From: Verrucomicrobiota bacterium
GTDB lineage: Bacteria > Verrucomicrobiota > Verrucomicrobiia > Limisphaerales > AAA164-E04
Reading direction: 5' to 3'
Length of the DNA stretch: 33,535 nucleotides
Assembly: GCA_027619545.1 (NCBI GenBank)
Contig: JAQCFT010000013.1
Coordinates: forward strand, 1-33,535
Position 1 is the stretch's first letter. The number at the start of each line of letters is the position of its first letter. Both the position numbers and the translations under genes were made by a program. Shown piece by piece: positions 7,613-16,748 of the stretch. The notes under the pieces were generated by a model. It had not been told where the DNA came from and did no database searches. It worked only from the letters and a program-made list of their open reading frames with translations.

Positions 7613-8213
7613 TTGCTGTATGGGGTGCATGAGCATCGAGCACGCCGATGAATGGAAGTTGGCGGAATTGCAAGGCAAAGTCCAGTCCGTAACCGACGAC
7701 AAATTGATCAGGAATGAAAAAACCGACGAAATCCGCATTAACCGAATGTTCGGAGGGTTGCTGACGTTCTTTTCGCAATAAAACGCAGGTCCGAAGTGAC
7801 GCGGGTTGGCTCAGGTGCAGCTTGTCGGTTACCTTGCGGAGTGTTTGGCCCGTATCCAGAATGTCGTCGATCACCAGGACATGCTTTTCTTTCAAATCGA
7901 TTTGCATCGGATGGGTCCATGAAAGTTCACCGGATGCGACATTTTTGCCATAACTGGAAACTCCCATGAAATCGAGCTCGATAGAAAAACGCCAATGGCG
8001 TACCAGGTCCGCAGTAAAGAGAAATGCACCTGACAGCAGACTCAATACCACTACCGGTTTGTCGTCAGGCATGCTTCGATCGATTTCATCCGCCAGTTCG
8101 CCCACTCGTTTTTGGATCAATTCTGAAGAAATCATCATCCCCTTCAGCATATCCGAATTCCAGGGTGTCGGAACGGGTTCAAGACCCTTCAGAGTCAGAT
8201 CAACGGGTTTCAT
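7605..8213 (-). CDS. hpt: Hypoxanthine phosphoribosyltransferase
   Basis: This 202-residue type I phosphoribosyltransferase converts hypoxanthine (or guanine) and PRPP to the nucleotide in purine salvage. The PRPP-binding motif VLVIDDILDTGQTL lies near residues 113-126. Earlier VLSLLSGAFLFTADLVR is the PPi-loop region, and LDFMGVSSYG is the flexible-loop Ser-Tyr pair. The late FFIPDQFVVGYGLDF stacks on the base in HPRT. All are typical of bacterial Hpt, whose usual length is about 180, so the first 20-25 residues may be an N-terminal extension or the start may be at an internal Met (22, 26 or 27). It lies 15 bp after the helicase gene and overlaps moaD, giving a purine-salvage/molybdopterin run that looks co-transcribed but not functionally unified. 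Confidence 0.93.
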   Translation of the reverse strand: MKPVDLTLKGLEPVPTPWNSDMLKGMMISSELIQKRVGELADEIDRSMPDDKPVVVLSLLSGAFLFTADLVRHWRFSIELDFMGVSSYGKNVASGELSWTHPMQIDLKEKHVLVIDDILDTGQTLRKVTDKLHLSQPASLRTCVLLRKERQQPSEHSVNADFVGFFIPDQFVVGYGLDFALQFRQLPFIGVLDAHAPHTAND

Positions 8214-8228
8214 GAAAATTCAATGGCA

Positions 8229-10271
8229 TTAAAAATCAAGCGACGCTTTCAGCGCATCAAACATGGCGCTGCCTTTCTCCTGACTTGCTGGTCTGTGAAA
8301 AACACTGTCCACATGTTCAACACATTCTTCCGGTAGCTCTGTCAGGAAGCGCGACGGGTGACTGGGGACAATCTGACCGTATTTCTTTCGGCTTTCACAA
8401 TGGCTGATGGTCAACGATTCCATGGCCCGTGTAATGGCCACATAAAAAAGGCGCCGTTCCTCATCCAGTGTTCCTTCCTCGACAGACCGGGTGTGGGGAA
8501 GGAGTCCCTGTTCCATCCCTACGATGTGTACGTGCGGATATTCCAGCCCCTTGCAACTGTGCATGGTGATCAGAGTGACTGCATCGGGAAGATCATCCTC
8601 GTTTTCAAAACGATCCTGGTCCAGCGTGATTTCCTCCAGAAAACGGATCAATCTTGCTTCTCCGGTAACCGTCCCCAGAGCATCGGTCAGGCTGTCGATG
8701 GAGGAAACGAGTTCATGCGCACTTTGCAGTCTGTTTTCCGCCACTTTTGGATCTTTCTCCGAATGTTCCAGATCGACAAAGTAACCGGTTTGCTCAAGAA
8801 ACCCCTTCGCCCACGCTGCGACATTGCCTTGTCCCTCTTCCTGCAGGAACTGACGGCACCCCTCTATAAACTCAATGAATGATTGGGCACTCCTGCGTGC
8901 TGCCGTGTGCAAACGGTCCAGTACGTCGGTGTGCCTCATGACCGCGTACACCGAGGTTTTACGATCCTGACTGATCTGCAGGAGCGTTTGCATCGTTTTG
9001 GCGCTCAACCCCCGGGCCGGTACGTTGGCGATACGCAGCAGACTGATGTCGTCATCGGGGTTGATCATGACTTTCAGATAAGCCAGCACATCCTTCACTT
9101 CCCGTCGATCAAAGTAGCTTTGACTACCAACGAGCCGGTATTTCACCTTGGCGCTGCGCAAGGCGGTTTCGATGGGTCTGGCCTGTAGATTGGTGCGAAA
9201 GAGAATGGCCTGTTCCTTCCAGGGGATGTGGGTGGAGATGCGTTGCACCTCGATTTCCTCCACGATGCCATTCGCTTCCTCCTCGTCGGTTTCGAACAGG
9301 ATCAACCGGATCGGTGTGCCATGTCCTTTTTGGGACCACAGGGTTTTGTCTTTTCGGAGTGGATTGTTTCGGATGACGCCATTGGCGGCGTTCAAAATGG
9401 TGCTTGTTGAGCGATAATTCTGTTCGAGTTTGACGACTTTGACCTCTGGATAATGATCCTCAAGATTCAACAAGTTGGCGATTTCCGCGCCACGCCATCC
9501 ATAGATACTCTGATCGTCGTCGCCCACCACGCACAAGTTGCGATGCTCCGAGGTCAACGCGTGAATGAGTTGGAATTGTTTCCCGTTTGTGTCCTGGTAT
9601 TCGTCCACCATGACATAGCGATACATTTCCCTGCAGGCTGTCAAAGCCTCCGGATGCTCTTCAAAGAGCCGCAATGTCAGAATGATCAAATCATCGAAAT
9701 CAACCGCGTTGCACGCTTGAAGAGCCGTGTTGTAACGCTCCATCAATCTTTGGGCGAGTTTGGCGGTGGAGGGATCCAGCCCCAGAGCGTCCAGCGATGA
9801 GGTATTTCTCAATCGACTCAGGAAACCAAGCCATTCTGCAGGTTTGATGTTGATATTGCTTTTGCTCCAGTCGCTCGTCAGTTTGCGAATCACACCAATC
9901 TGATCTGATTGATCGTAGATCACGAAATTCCGCTTGTACCCCAGTTTGTCGATGTAACGTCTCAATACCCGGACGCAGAATGAATGGAACGTGCAGATGG
10001 TCGGCTTGGTGTGGGCCGGCCCATCCTGCTTCGACGGGGATTTTTTCCTGGGTAGCAGCGCCCGGACACGTTCCTGCATCTCGCGCGCCGCTTTGTTGGT
10101 GAAAGTCACCGCCAGGATGTTGTGCGGCATCACGCCCTTCTGTTGCAGATAGGCGATGCGATGGGTGATGACACGGGTCTTCCCCGTGCCCGCCCCGGCA
10201 AGAATCAATACAGGTCCGTGTGTGGTTTGAACGGCTTCTCTTTGTTGCGGATTGAGTTTGTTCAGCCACAT
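8229..10271 (-). CDS. UvrD/PcrA/Rep-type ATP-dependent DNA helicase
   Basis: This superfamily 1A 3'-5' helicase has 680 residues from ATG 10271 (GTG 10277 is also in frame). Motifs run in order: a Q-motif region LNPQQREAV, Walker A GAGTGKT (26-32), Ia TFTNKAAREM, motif II VDEYQDTN, motif III GDDDQSIYGWRGA, motif IV LEQNYRS, motif V ITMHSCKGLEYPHV and motif VI LFYVAITRA. Family members act in nucleotide excision and mismatch repair, replication restart and removal of blocks. I cannot separate UvrD, PcrA and Rep by eye. The C-terminus is short after motif VI and lacks a clear Tudor-like extension. It follows the 1152-residue gene by 50 bp and precedes hpt by 15 bp. Confidence 0.93.
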   Translation of the reverse strand: MWLNKLNPQQREAVQTTHGPVLILAGAGTGKTRVITHRIAYLQQKGVMPHNILAVTFTNKAAREMQERVRALLPRKKSPSKQDGPAHTKPTICTFHSFCVRVLRRYIDKLGYKRNFVIYDQSDQIGVIRKLTSDWSKSNINIKPAEWLGFLSRLRNTSSLDALGLDPSTAKLAQRLMERYNTALQACNAVDFDDLIILTLRLFEEHPEALTACREMYRYVMVDEYQDTNGKQFQLIHALTSEHRNLCVVGDDDQSIYGWRGAEIANLLNLEDHYPEVKVVKLEQNYRSTSTILNAANGVIRNNPLRKDKTLWSQKGHGTPIRLILFETDEEEANGIVEEIEVQRISTHIPWKEQAILFRTNLQARPIETALRSAKVKYRLVGSQSYFDRREVKDVLAYLKVMINPDDDISLLRIANVPARGLSAKTMQTLLQISQDRKTSVYAVMRHTDVLDRLHTAARRSAQSFIEFIEGCRQFLQEEGQGNVAAWAKGFLEQTGYFVDLEHSEKDPKVAENRLQSAHELVSSIDSLTDALGTVTGEARLIRFLEEITLDQDRFENEDDLPDAVTLITMHSCKGLEYPHVHIVGMEQGLLPHTRSVEEGTLDEERRLFYVAITRAMESLTISHCESRKKYGQIVPSHPSRFLTELPEECVEHVDSVFHRPASQEKGSAMFDALKASLDF

Positions 10272-10321
10272 GGACACACTGTTCTAGGGAAACATGCTTT
10301 GGGTCAACGCTTGACTGGCTG

Positions 10322-13300
10322 TCAGGCCCCAAAGACGTTCAGCGGTTGAACTCCGATGGTTCCATTCAGGAAATCCAGGTAATCCGGTTTGGCGACATCG
10401 GCTCGATTGGCTTTGGCCTCCTCCAGTCGTTCGGTCACCTGAAGACGTTGAGCTTCCTCTTTGTAGCTGATCTTTGCCAAAAACGTCTTGAGATAATCGA
10501 TATGCCGATCCCACAGAGCGATTTCCAGTTTTTGTTTGGTTTTCAGTCTTTCAATGTACCAATCACTCTTCATGAGATGGTCGCGAGTGAACAACTTCCG
10601 AATTTCGGGATCATTCAATGTTTTTCCTTCGTAGGATCCTTCCACCATGATGGTCAACAAGGCTTTCAAAGGAGGGCAGGCCGCGTCGATGCTTCTGTCA
10701 TCAATATAGAGCAGCCCCACCCGCTTCTGCGTGGCTTCGATATTGTCCAAACCGTCCACAAAAGTCTCCACACCCTGCAACTCAGGTTGCAGCATTTCTT
10801 TAGTGAATACCTTATGAGGGTGATTGAAGACGCGTCCGAAAAAGTCGCGGACAAATTTCATGTTGATGCGATATCCCAGTCGGCTGAAGAACAGGGTTCT
10901 TCCTTCGTGTTCGACATCCTCGCATTTTTCCAGATAGCCATTCTCGATCAGATAGGATGCGTGACGTTCCTCATCCTTCATTCGACACCACACTTCCGGG
11001 ATCAACATGCTGATATCATGTGCCACTTCTACGTTGGGGCCGATATAACCGGCAGCCGTAACAAAACCGTCGTGTCCGGTGAGGATCATGGACACCAGGG
11101 CGTTGTTCAAATCAATGATCGGCGGCAAGGCATTGAACGGTCCCTTGGTCAGTGCGCCTTCCGAACCCGCTCCCGTGGTGGAAGGGGATTTTCCGGTCAT
11201 GCTGCAGATGTACTCAATGAAAAGTTCCGGCAGATCCATGTAGTGGATGGGATTATAGACTGCCAACGGGCGGATGCCTGCATTGGCGTCGGCAGGGTTG
11301 TTGCGTCGGCCGGGAACCACCGCGTCCACCACTGAATACAGGGGATGGGTCCTATCCAGCTTTCGATGAAGTCGCATGGACATTTCTTCAAGATGGCAGG
11401 CGCGTTCGTTGATGAGGTCGGGACGGATTTCCAAATACCTGGGGTTTTTTGTAGGCTTGCCATTTACCATTCTGGGATGGGCGCTGCTCACAAAGTAGGT
11501 GGGCTTTTCGGATGCCTGTGCGCTTTTCACCAGATCCTGCATGGGTTGGGTGTATTGGTAGAACCCGATGGCGTCCTCGATGATGGCATCTGCATCTTCT
11601 TTTTTCAACGGTTCGAAGTTGGAAATAAAATTGCCCGTTTGTGCCAGATCCGCCTCTGCATGTTTGTCGTAACCCCGGATGATGGCGTCATCCGGTCTTT
11701 GGAAGAATCGGTATTCACAGTTTTTGATAAACTTGACCGAGCGATCGTGATGATCAGGCATCACTCCTTCCAGATTTTTGTGGGAGACGACCACGCTTGC
11801 GGTGATGTCATCTTCCAGCGATTGTTTGGCGGCCGGATGGAAATCTTTTCGAAGGCCGAACGTTCTCCAAAGTCCGTTGTCTTGAAAACCGACACGCAGG
11901 TAATTGGTGACCAGTTTACGGTTGTCACACTTCAGTTCGTTTCCGGGTTTACCATTGATGAGGTCGACCGTGAAATGTTCACGCCAGCCAGCTCCCCATT
12001 CGGGCCTGTAATAACGCTTCAGAACGAAGACAAGTTCTTTGACATATTGGGGAATGGACTCGAGCCAAGCGTTGTACTCGTCCGTATAGTCCTTGGCGGC
12101 CGGCGTCAACAATTTGATGACCGATCCCAGGGATCTTTCAGGGCTCAGAATGCCCCTTTGATCCTTCCGCGAACTGTCGCGGAAACGGTCGGAATAATCT
12201 TTTGCCAGGATTTCATCGACTTTTTCCAGATCTGGATGGATGTCAGCCACGATGACGGGGCCCTGAATGATGGCATCCGTGATGGGTTTGGATATTTCGG
12301 ATTTGCCCCCACCTGAAACCGTGCATGGTTTGTGGCAAAGCAGGCCTTCCGCGACGGTACCCACCAGTCGCCAGGAGCGGTTGCCGGGAGGTTTTTCCAT
12401 TTGAACCTTGTAACCTGAAGGGCGCACATAAGTTTTACCCACCAGAAGGCTTATGGATTGTTCACCTTCGTCATTCGTCCATGTAACCTTCTGTTGATGC
12501 AGGTCGAAGTGAACGTTTTCGGCTACATAGATGATGTCCGGAAACCGTTTATCCACCGCATAACCCTCCGGTTTGGCATCCATGACATCCGCGAATCTTT
12601 CCACCATGTCCTTGAAGCTGTGACCGCGTCGTTTGACGTGCAGGTGTCCGCTGAATTCCTCGCCCAGATCGTAGCTGGGATATACCATGGCGCCTCCTGC
12701 ATGCTCTTCTTCCGCCAAGCCGTACAAGTTTGCCGAATAACTGATCTGGGTTTTTACTTCCTTTTTGCAATAGCCGAAATAGTTGTCGGCAATGATGGTG
12801 ACCATCACCCCTTTTTCATCGCGGGCGCAAAGTTTGAAAGCCGTGCCGCCGTTGTAGCGTTCATCCGGATCTTTCCAGCACATGCCTTGTTCACGTTGTT
12901 TTTCGGTGGCGTCGTCATAGTGAGGGAGCCCGGCGTCTTTCTTTTTGACCCGTGTCAGATGCGGTGCAAGGATCACGCAACCGGTGTGCCCGGTCCAGTG
13001 GTGCACATCCAATCCGGCATCATTTTCGGGTAGCTGAGGATCGCCGGCGTTGCCAAAAATACTTTCCACAAAGTCCAGATTGCTGACCAGATTTCCGGGG
13101 GCGAAAAATCGAATTTCACTGCGTTTCTCCTTGATGACCCCAGGCACCTCCGGCACGACCAGGGGACGCAGTAGTAAAGAAACAAAACATTCGGCTTTTG
13201 TTTCCAAATTGCTCGTGAACGGCAGTTGCATCAGGGAGGAAGGCGGTTGAAGGGCAAAACCGAGCATTCGGTTGAATGTGATCAATGGAACCGCGATCTT

Positions 13301-13780
13301 GTCTGCGGGTACGGGCAAACCGGCATCCGCTATATGGAACACGCCTTTTGTCGTGCGCCGATCATTGACCGGATTGTGTAATACCCCCTGTCGGATGCGG
13401 TAGGATTGTATGATGTCCGAATCGAAACGATCCTCATTCACCGGAAGGGACAAGGTGCGTGCAACGCCATGCCTGTCCAGAACGAATGATTTTGAAGGTA
13501 ATCGGGGGACATCGCCCGTTTCATAAAGGAATTCATTCAACCATTGCTGAATGCGCCAGTCGGCCGGACAAAGGTAGTTTGAAAGCAGGCGCTCCTGTTC
13601 GCGGTGGTTGGCAATGAGCGATTCGGCAACATCATGGAATGGGGAATCACTTTTCGCAGGCACCGTGGAACAGCCCATGGCGGCCAATTTCAAATTGATG
13701 TAATCAACCATGTAGTCGTCGGGATACACCTCGTTGGATGCATGTAGTCCGATCGCTTTTTGTAAATTAATGGAACTCAT
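10322..13780 (-). CDS. Probable PPi-dependent phosphoenolpyruvate carboxykinase (1152 aa)
   Basis: A single uninterrupted 1152-residue cytoplasmic-looking protein with no signal peptide or membrane segment. I recognise it as most like the large PPi-type PEP carboxykinases characterised in Entamoeba histolytica and Propionibacterium freudenreichii. These are also about 1100-1150 residues, interconvert oxaloacetate plus PPi and PEP plus CO2 plus phosphate, and barely resemble the ATP or GTP enzymes. Supporting features are a Gly-rich phosphate-loop-like SGGGKSEISKP (about 487-498), a highly patterned block TGKSPSTTGAGSEGALTKG (about 859-877) and an N-terminal MVDYINLKLAAMGC. The match rests on memory of family features, not a search. 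Alternatively it is an uncharacterised PEPCK-related family. It heads the minus-strand run, is divergent from the CPBP gene, and has a 7-bp inverted repeat upstream. Confidence 0.58.
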   Translation of the reverse strand: MSSINLQKAIGLHASNEVYPDDYMVDYINLKLAAMGCSTVPAKSDSPFHDVAESLIANHREQERLLSNYLCPADWRIQQWLNEFLYETGDVPRLPSKSFVLDRHGVARTLSLPVNEDRFDSDIIQSYRIRQGVLHNPVNDRRTTKGVFHIADAGLPVPADKIAVPLITFNRMLGFALQPPSSLMQLPFTSNLETKAECFVSLLLRPLVVPEVPGVIKEKRSEIRFFAPGNLVSNLDFVESIFGNAGDPQLPENDAGLDVHHWTGHTGCVILAPHLTRVKKKDAGLPHYDDATEKQREQGMCWKDPDERYNGGTAFKLCARDEKGVMVTIIADNYFGYCKKEVKTQISYSANLYGLAEEEHAGGAMVYPSYDLGEEFSGHLHVKRRGHSFKDMVERFADVMDAKPEGYAVDKRFPDIIYVAENVHFDLHQQKVTWTNDEGEQSISLLVGKTYVRPSGYKVQMEKPPGNRSWRLVGTVAEGLLCHKPCTVSGGGKSEISKPITDAIIQGPVIVADIHPDLEKVDEILAKDYSDRFRDSSRKDQRGILSPERSLGSVIKLLTPAAKDYTDEYNAWLESIPQYVKELVFVLKRYYRPEWGAGWREHFTVDLINGKPGNELKCDNRKLVTNYLRVGFQDNGLWRTFGLRKDFHPAAKQSLEDDITASVVVSHKNLEGVMPDHHDRSVKFIKNCEYRFFQRPDDAIIRGYDKHAEADLAQTGNFISNFEPLKKEDADAIIEDAIGFYQYTQPMQDLVKSAQASEKPTYFVSSAHPRMVNGKPTKNPRYLEIRPDLINERACHLEEMSMRLHRKLDRTHPLYSVVDAVVPGRRNNPADANAGIRPLAVYNPIHYMDLPELFIEYICSMTGKSPSTTGAGSEGALTKGPFNALPPIIDLNNALVSMILTGHDGFVTAAGYIGPNVEVAHDISMLIPEVWCRMKDEERHASYLIENGYLEKCEDVEHEGRTLFFSRLGYRINMKFVRDFFGRVFNHPHKVFTKEMLQPELQGVETFVDGLDNIEATQKRVGLLYIDDRSIDAACPPLKALLTIMVEGSYEGKTLNDPEIRKLFTRDHLMKSDWYIERLKTKQKLEIALWDRHIDYLKTFLAKISYKEEAQRLQVTERLEEAKANRADVAKPDYLDFLNGTIGVQPLNVFGA

Positions 13781-13807
13781 TGTCTAATGCGGATTGGCGA
13801 TTTTAAT

Positions 13808-13828
13808 TTTGGCTACTTTTAAGCCAAA
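13808..13828. promoter_or_regulatory. Inverted repeat upstream of the large PEPCK-like gene
   Basis: TTTGGCT (13808-13814) and AGCCAAA (13822-13828) form a perfect 7-bp inverted repeat around a 7-base spacer. It lies 28 to 48 bp before the minus-strand start and within the divergent intergenic region shared with the CPBP protease gene. It could be an operator or an mRNA hairpin. A TAAAAT-like element overlaps it on the minus strand, but no convincing -35 was found. Confidence 0.25.
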
Positions 13829-13951
13829 CTGGTGGGTATTCTAAAGGAATCCTCACCCATTAGCAAGTGCCCCACGATCAAAGATTGGTTTGTCACAGTT
13901 TTTTGACATTTTTAGTGGTTCCGACCTTCGTGCCATTGATATGGTTCGCCT

Positions 13952-14689
13952 GTGCTTTTGGAAATACGATGGCGTCCGGATACGTTGATTCGCTTTTTTG
14001 CCATGCTGCTGTTTTGTTTTGGAATCAGCGGCGTTGCAGGTTTCTGGATGTACAAGGCTATTGACGCCGGGTTGCCTCTGGACGAAAAGACCGGAGCCAT
14101 TTTGATCAATGTATTCTTCCTCGATTTCGGAATCCTGGCCATCACCTGGATGTTGCTGAAGGACAATCAGATCGGATGGCGGCAGGCTTTCGGGTTTTCA
14201 AAGGATAAAATCGGTGCGATGGGTGTGCTTGCCCTGCTGACAGCTATTGGGGGATTTTTTATGGCAGCCATGCTGGGTGGGGTGATGACCGTGATTCTGG
14301 AGTCTTTGGGTTTTGAGGTATCGCCGCAGGAAGTGGTGGACACTTTTCAGAACACCGAAAGTTTGTTCCAACGCATTCTACTTGGAGGCATGGCGGTATT
14401 GTTGGCTCCGATCGTGGAAGAAATTTTGTTCAGAGGCGTTCTCTATTCCGTGATGCGCCAATATTTACCCGGCGTTTGGGCGGTGTGGGGAAGTTCGCTT
14501 CTCTTCGGCTTGGTGCATGCCAACAAAGTCAGCTTGATCCCCTTGACCTGTCTTGCGGTGGTTTTGATTCGACTTTATGAAAAGACAGGCAATTTATGGG
14601 CTCCCATCATGGCACACGCGTTTTTTAATTCCATCAACCTGTGCCTGATGCTTATGGTGCCAGAAATGATTGAAATGAACACGCCATGA
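13952..14689 (+). CDS. CPBP family intramembrane metalloprotease
   Basis: This polytopic protein of about 245 residues has several hydrophobic helices. It has the CPBP (CAAX protease and bacteriocin-processing, formerly Abi) motifs: E156-E157-x3-R in VEEILFRG, His in FGLVHAN, and HAFFN near the end. These residues coordinate the metal and form the active site inside the membrane in Rce1-type enzymes. Substrates of most bacterial members are unknown. The start is uncertain: the frame opens with GTG at 13952, there is no visible Shine-Dalgarno, and an internal ATG occurs at residue 18. Its TGA overlaps the thiL ATG by 4 bp (ATGA), so it is the first gene of a translationally coupled run. Confidence 0.88.
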   Translation: MLLEIRWRPDTLIRFFAMLLFCFGISGVAGFWMYKAIDAGLPLDEKTGAILINVFFLDFGILAITWMLLKDNQIGWRQAFGFSKDKIGAMGVLALLTAIGGFFMAAMLGGVMTVILESLGFEVSPQEVVDTFQNTESLFQRILLGGMAVLLAPIVEEILFRGVLYSVMRQYLPGVWAVWGSSLLFGLVHANKVSLIPLTCLAVVLIRLYEKTGNLWAPIMAHAFFNSINLCLMLMVPEMIEMNTP

Positions 14690-15618
14690 GTCGGGAAATC
14701 AAATTAATCCAGTCCATCATCGAGAAGCTTCCCATCCGCGAAGACACCGTTGTCGGCGCGGGGGATGATTGCGCTGTGATTGACACCCCGGGGGACATGC
14801 AGTTGTTGTTTAAAACCGATGCGATCGTCGAGGGTATTCATTTCACGGGGGATCATCCACCGGAAAAGGTCGGATACAAAGCCCTGGCTCGGGCCTTGAG
14901 CGATGTTGCCGCCATGGGAGGCAGTCCAAATAGCGCGGTCATCACCATCGGATTACCCAGGGATTATGATGAGGCCTGGGTCATGGGCTTTTATCAGGGT
15001 TTGAATCAATTGGCACAGACATTTGGTGTCGCCGTGGTCGGGGGGGAAACCGTTTGTTCACCGGACCGGATTTTTTGTTCGGTTGCACTCACCGGCAATG
15101 TGAGCAGAGGCAAAGCCGTCCGTCGATCGACCGCTCGAGTGCGCGATGCGGTGTTTGTGACCGGTGAACTGGGGGGATCCATCGATGGAAAACATCTGGA
15201 CTTTGTTCCCAGAATCAAGGAAGCCGCCTGGTTGGTGAAACATTTCGATGTGCACGCGATGATTGATCTCAGTGACGGTCTGGCCGGCGACATCCAGCAC
15301 ATCTGCCGTTCCAGCGGCGTGGGCGCGGAGTTGTGGGGTGCATACCTGCCTGTGAGCCGAGCCGCGAAATTGCGCGCCAGGAAGGGCGACACCGCCAAAC
15401 CCGCGGTTGCGGCTGCCATGACCGATGGTGAAGATTTCGAATTGTTGTTCTGCGTGGATCCTGCCGAGGCGGTTTCATTGAAAGACAAATGGAGGCAAGT
15501 TTTTCCCGACACCCCCATCAGTTGCATCGGCAAGATCATCGAACAACCCGAAGTCCTGTTCAAAGATCAAAACGGCATTCGTCCTCTGCGCTGGCATGGT
15601 TACGATCACTTCCAATAG
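14686..15618 (+). CDS. thiL: Thiamine-monophosphate kinase
   Basis: ThiL phosphorylates thiamine monophosphate to thiamine diphosphate, the last step of cofactor synthesis. The 310-residue protein matches the PurM/AIRS-like fold. It has VGAGDDCAVID (metal and ATP binding, about 23-33), LLFKTDAIVEGIHF, GYKALARALSDVAAMGGSP, VVGGETVCSPD and the distal MIDLSDGLAGDIQHIC, ending with a TDGEDFELLF segment. Length is normal. It overlaps the CPBP gene by 4 bp and the tsaE start by 23 bp. No other thiamine gene and no TPP riboswitch is seen nearby. Confidence 0.94.
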   Translation: MSREIKLIQSIIEKLPIREDTVVGAGDDCAVIDTPGDMQLLFKTDAIVEGIHFTGDHPPEKVGYKALARALSDVAAMGGSPNSAVITIGLPRDYDEAWVMGFYQGLNQLAQTFGVAVVGGETVCSPDRIFCSVALTGNVSRGKAVRRSTARVRDAVFVTGELGGSIDGKHLDFVPRIKEAAWLVKHFDVHAMIDLSDGLAGDIQHICRSSGVGAELWGAYLPVSRAAKLRARKGDTAKPAVAAAMTDGEDFELLFCVDPAEAVSLKDKWRQVFPDTPISCIGKIIEQPEVLFKDQNGIRPLRWHGYDHFQ

Positions 15619-16057
15619 TCCTGAAGAAACCCATGCACTCGGCATCCAATGGGCCGGCGAAATGGAACAGGGCTGGATTGTCGGTCTTTCCGGCGACTTG
15701 GGAGCTGGAAAAACCCAGCTGGTCAAAGGCCTCGCCGAGGGATGGAAGATTCAGGACCGTGTCGCTTCTCCCACTTTTACCTTGATACACGAATATCGCG
15801 CCGAAAAGGGAACCATCTTTCACCTGGATCTCTACCGCCTTGAAACACCTGATGCCATATGGGACGCTGGCATGGCGGAATATCTTCGCTCCCCCATGCC
15901 GGGATGGGTGATGGTGGAATGGATCGATCGTTGGACATTGGAATCCCTGCAACAGCAAACGCGTGTCCCCGATGTAAGAAGACCTTTCCGATGGGTGCAC
16001 ATCGAAGGGGATCTGGAAGAGCAACGCACGATATCGTATGAAGATTTTAGGAATTGA
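15596..16057 (+). CDS. tsaE: tRNA t6A biosynthesis ATPase TsaE
   Basis: TsaE is the ATPase that works with TsaB and TsaD to put threonylcarbamoyl on A37 of ANN-decoding tRNAs. The 153-residue protein has the P-loop GDLGAGKT (33-40), then the family stretch VASPTFTLIHEY, HLDLYRLE with the conserved Asp-Leu-Tyr-Arg, and VMVEWIDRW near the usual (V)EW motif. Its start overlaps thiL by 23 bp and its end overlaps tsaB by 20 bp, so production is likely coupled. The adjacency of tsaE and tsaB supports both assignments. Confidence 0.94.
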   Translation: MVTITSNSPEETHALGIQWAGEMEQGWIVGLSGDLGAGKTQLVKGLAEGWKIQDRVASPTFTLIHEYRAEKGTIFHLDLYRLETPDAIWDAGMAEYLRSPMPGWVMVEWIDRWTLESLQQQTRVPDVRRPFRWVHIEGDLEEQRTISYEDFRN

Positions 16058-16748
16058 ATGGTCCTCTTCCCTGAGAACCTTGGCATTTGGACAATGGTCG
16101 GCGGATGGCGGCATGTGCGTCCTGTCCATGGCTCAGTTGCCGGAAGGACGTGATTCGCGTTACTTCCAGACATTTCAACAGCTTTCCAGGGAGACTGGCG
16201 TCATGAAATCAGATATCCATGCGGTGGTGGTAGGGATCGGCCCGGGTTCGTATGCCGGCATTCGTTCAGCCATCTCGGTGGCCTATGGTTGGCACTTGGC
16301 CAATGACGCCAAACTGATAGGACTTTCCAGCGCGCAGGTGATGGCCCGAAAGGCTTTCGAACTTACTGGTCAAACATCATTGCACACCCTTATTGATGCC
16401 CAACGTGGGGAATGTTACCACGCTCAATTCCGGCAAATGACGGATGGTTCAGCAAGGGAAGTTGAGCCTCTGGCCATCAAAGGAACGGAACAATTGGCTT
16501 CCTTTGTTCAAACAGGTGCGTGCGTCGTGGGTGAGGATGTCCGTCGTTGGTTTCCGGAAGGTACCGCTGCAACCGTGGAAAGCTTCGACGTTCTTCCCGA
16601 TGCGGCATCCTTGCTTAAGGAAGCTTCCGGGCTGATCAACCAACCGGGATGCGAAAGACTGGAACCCATTTACCTGAGACCCACCTCCTTCGTCAAAGCA
16701 CCACCCAGTCGGATACCGCTTTCGGAGGAAGAGCTGAACCATCTCTAA
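16038..16748 (+). CDS. tsaB: tRNA t6A biosynthesis protein TsaB
   Basis: TsaB is the inactive ASKHA-fold partner that binds TsaD and TsaE in the t6A complex. The 236 residues open with MKILGIEWSSSLRTLAFG (phosphate-1-like region). They contain the diagnostic GIGPGSYAGIRSAISVAYGWHLA block, followed by TLIDAQRGECYHAQF, and end with the LEPIYLRP sequence typical of the family C-terminus. The length is standard. It overlaps tsaE by 20 bp and is followed after 11 bp by alr. TsaD and TsaC are not in this window. Confidence 0.93.
   Translation: MKILGIEWSSSLRTLAFGQWSADGGMCVLSMAQLPEGRDSRYFQTFQQLSRETGVMKSDIHAVVVGIGPGSYAGIRSAISVAYGWHLANDAKLIGLSSAQVMARKAFELTGQTSLHTLIDAQRGECYHAQFRQMTDGSAREVEPLAIKGTEQLASFVQTGACVVGEDVRRWFPEGTAATVESFDVLPDAASLLKEASGLINQPGCERLEPIYLRPTSFVKAPPSRIPLSEEELNHL

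Noticed and set aside
10297-10334. CTTTGGG/CCCAAAG inverted repeat around the stop of the large gene
   Set aside because: The 24-base loop and coding overlap make it weak as a terminator, and the helicase gene starts only 50 bp later in the same direction.
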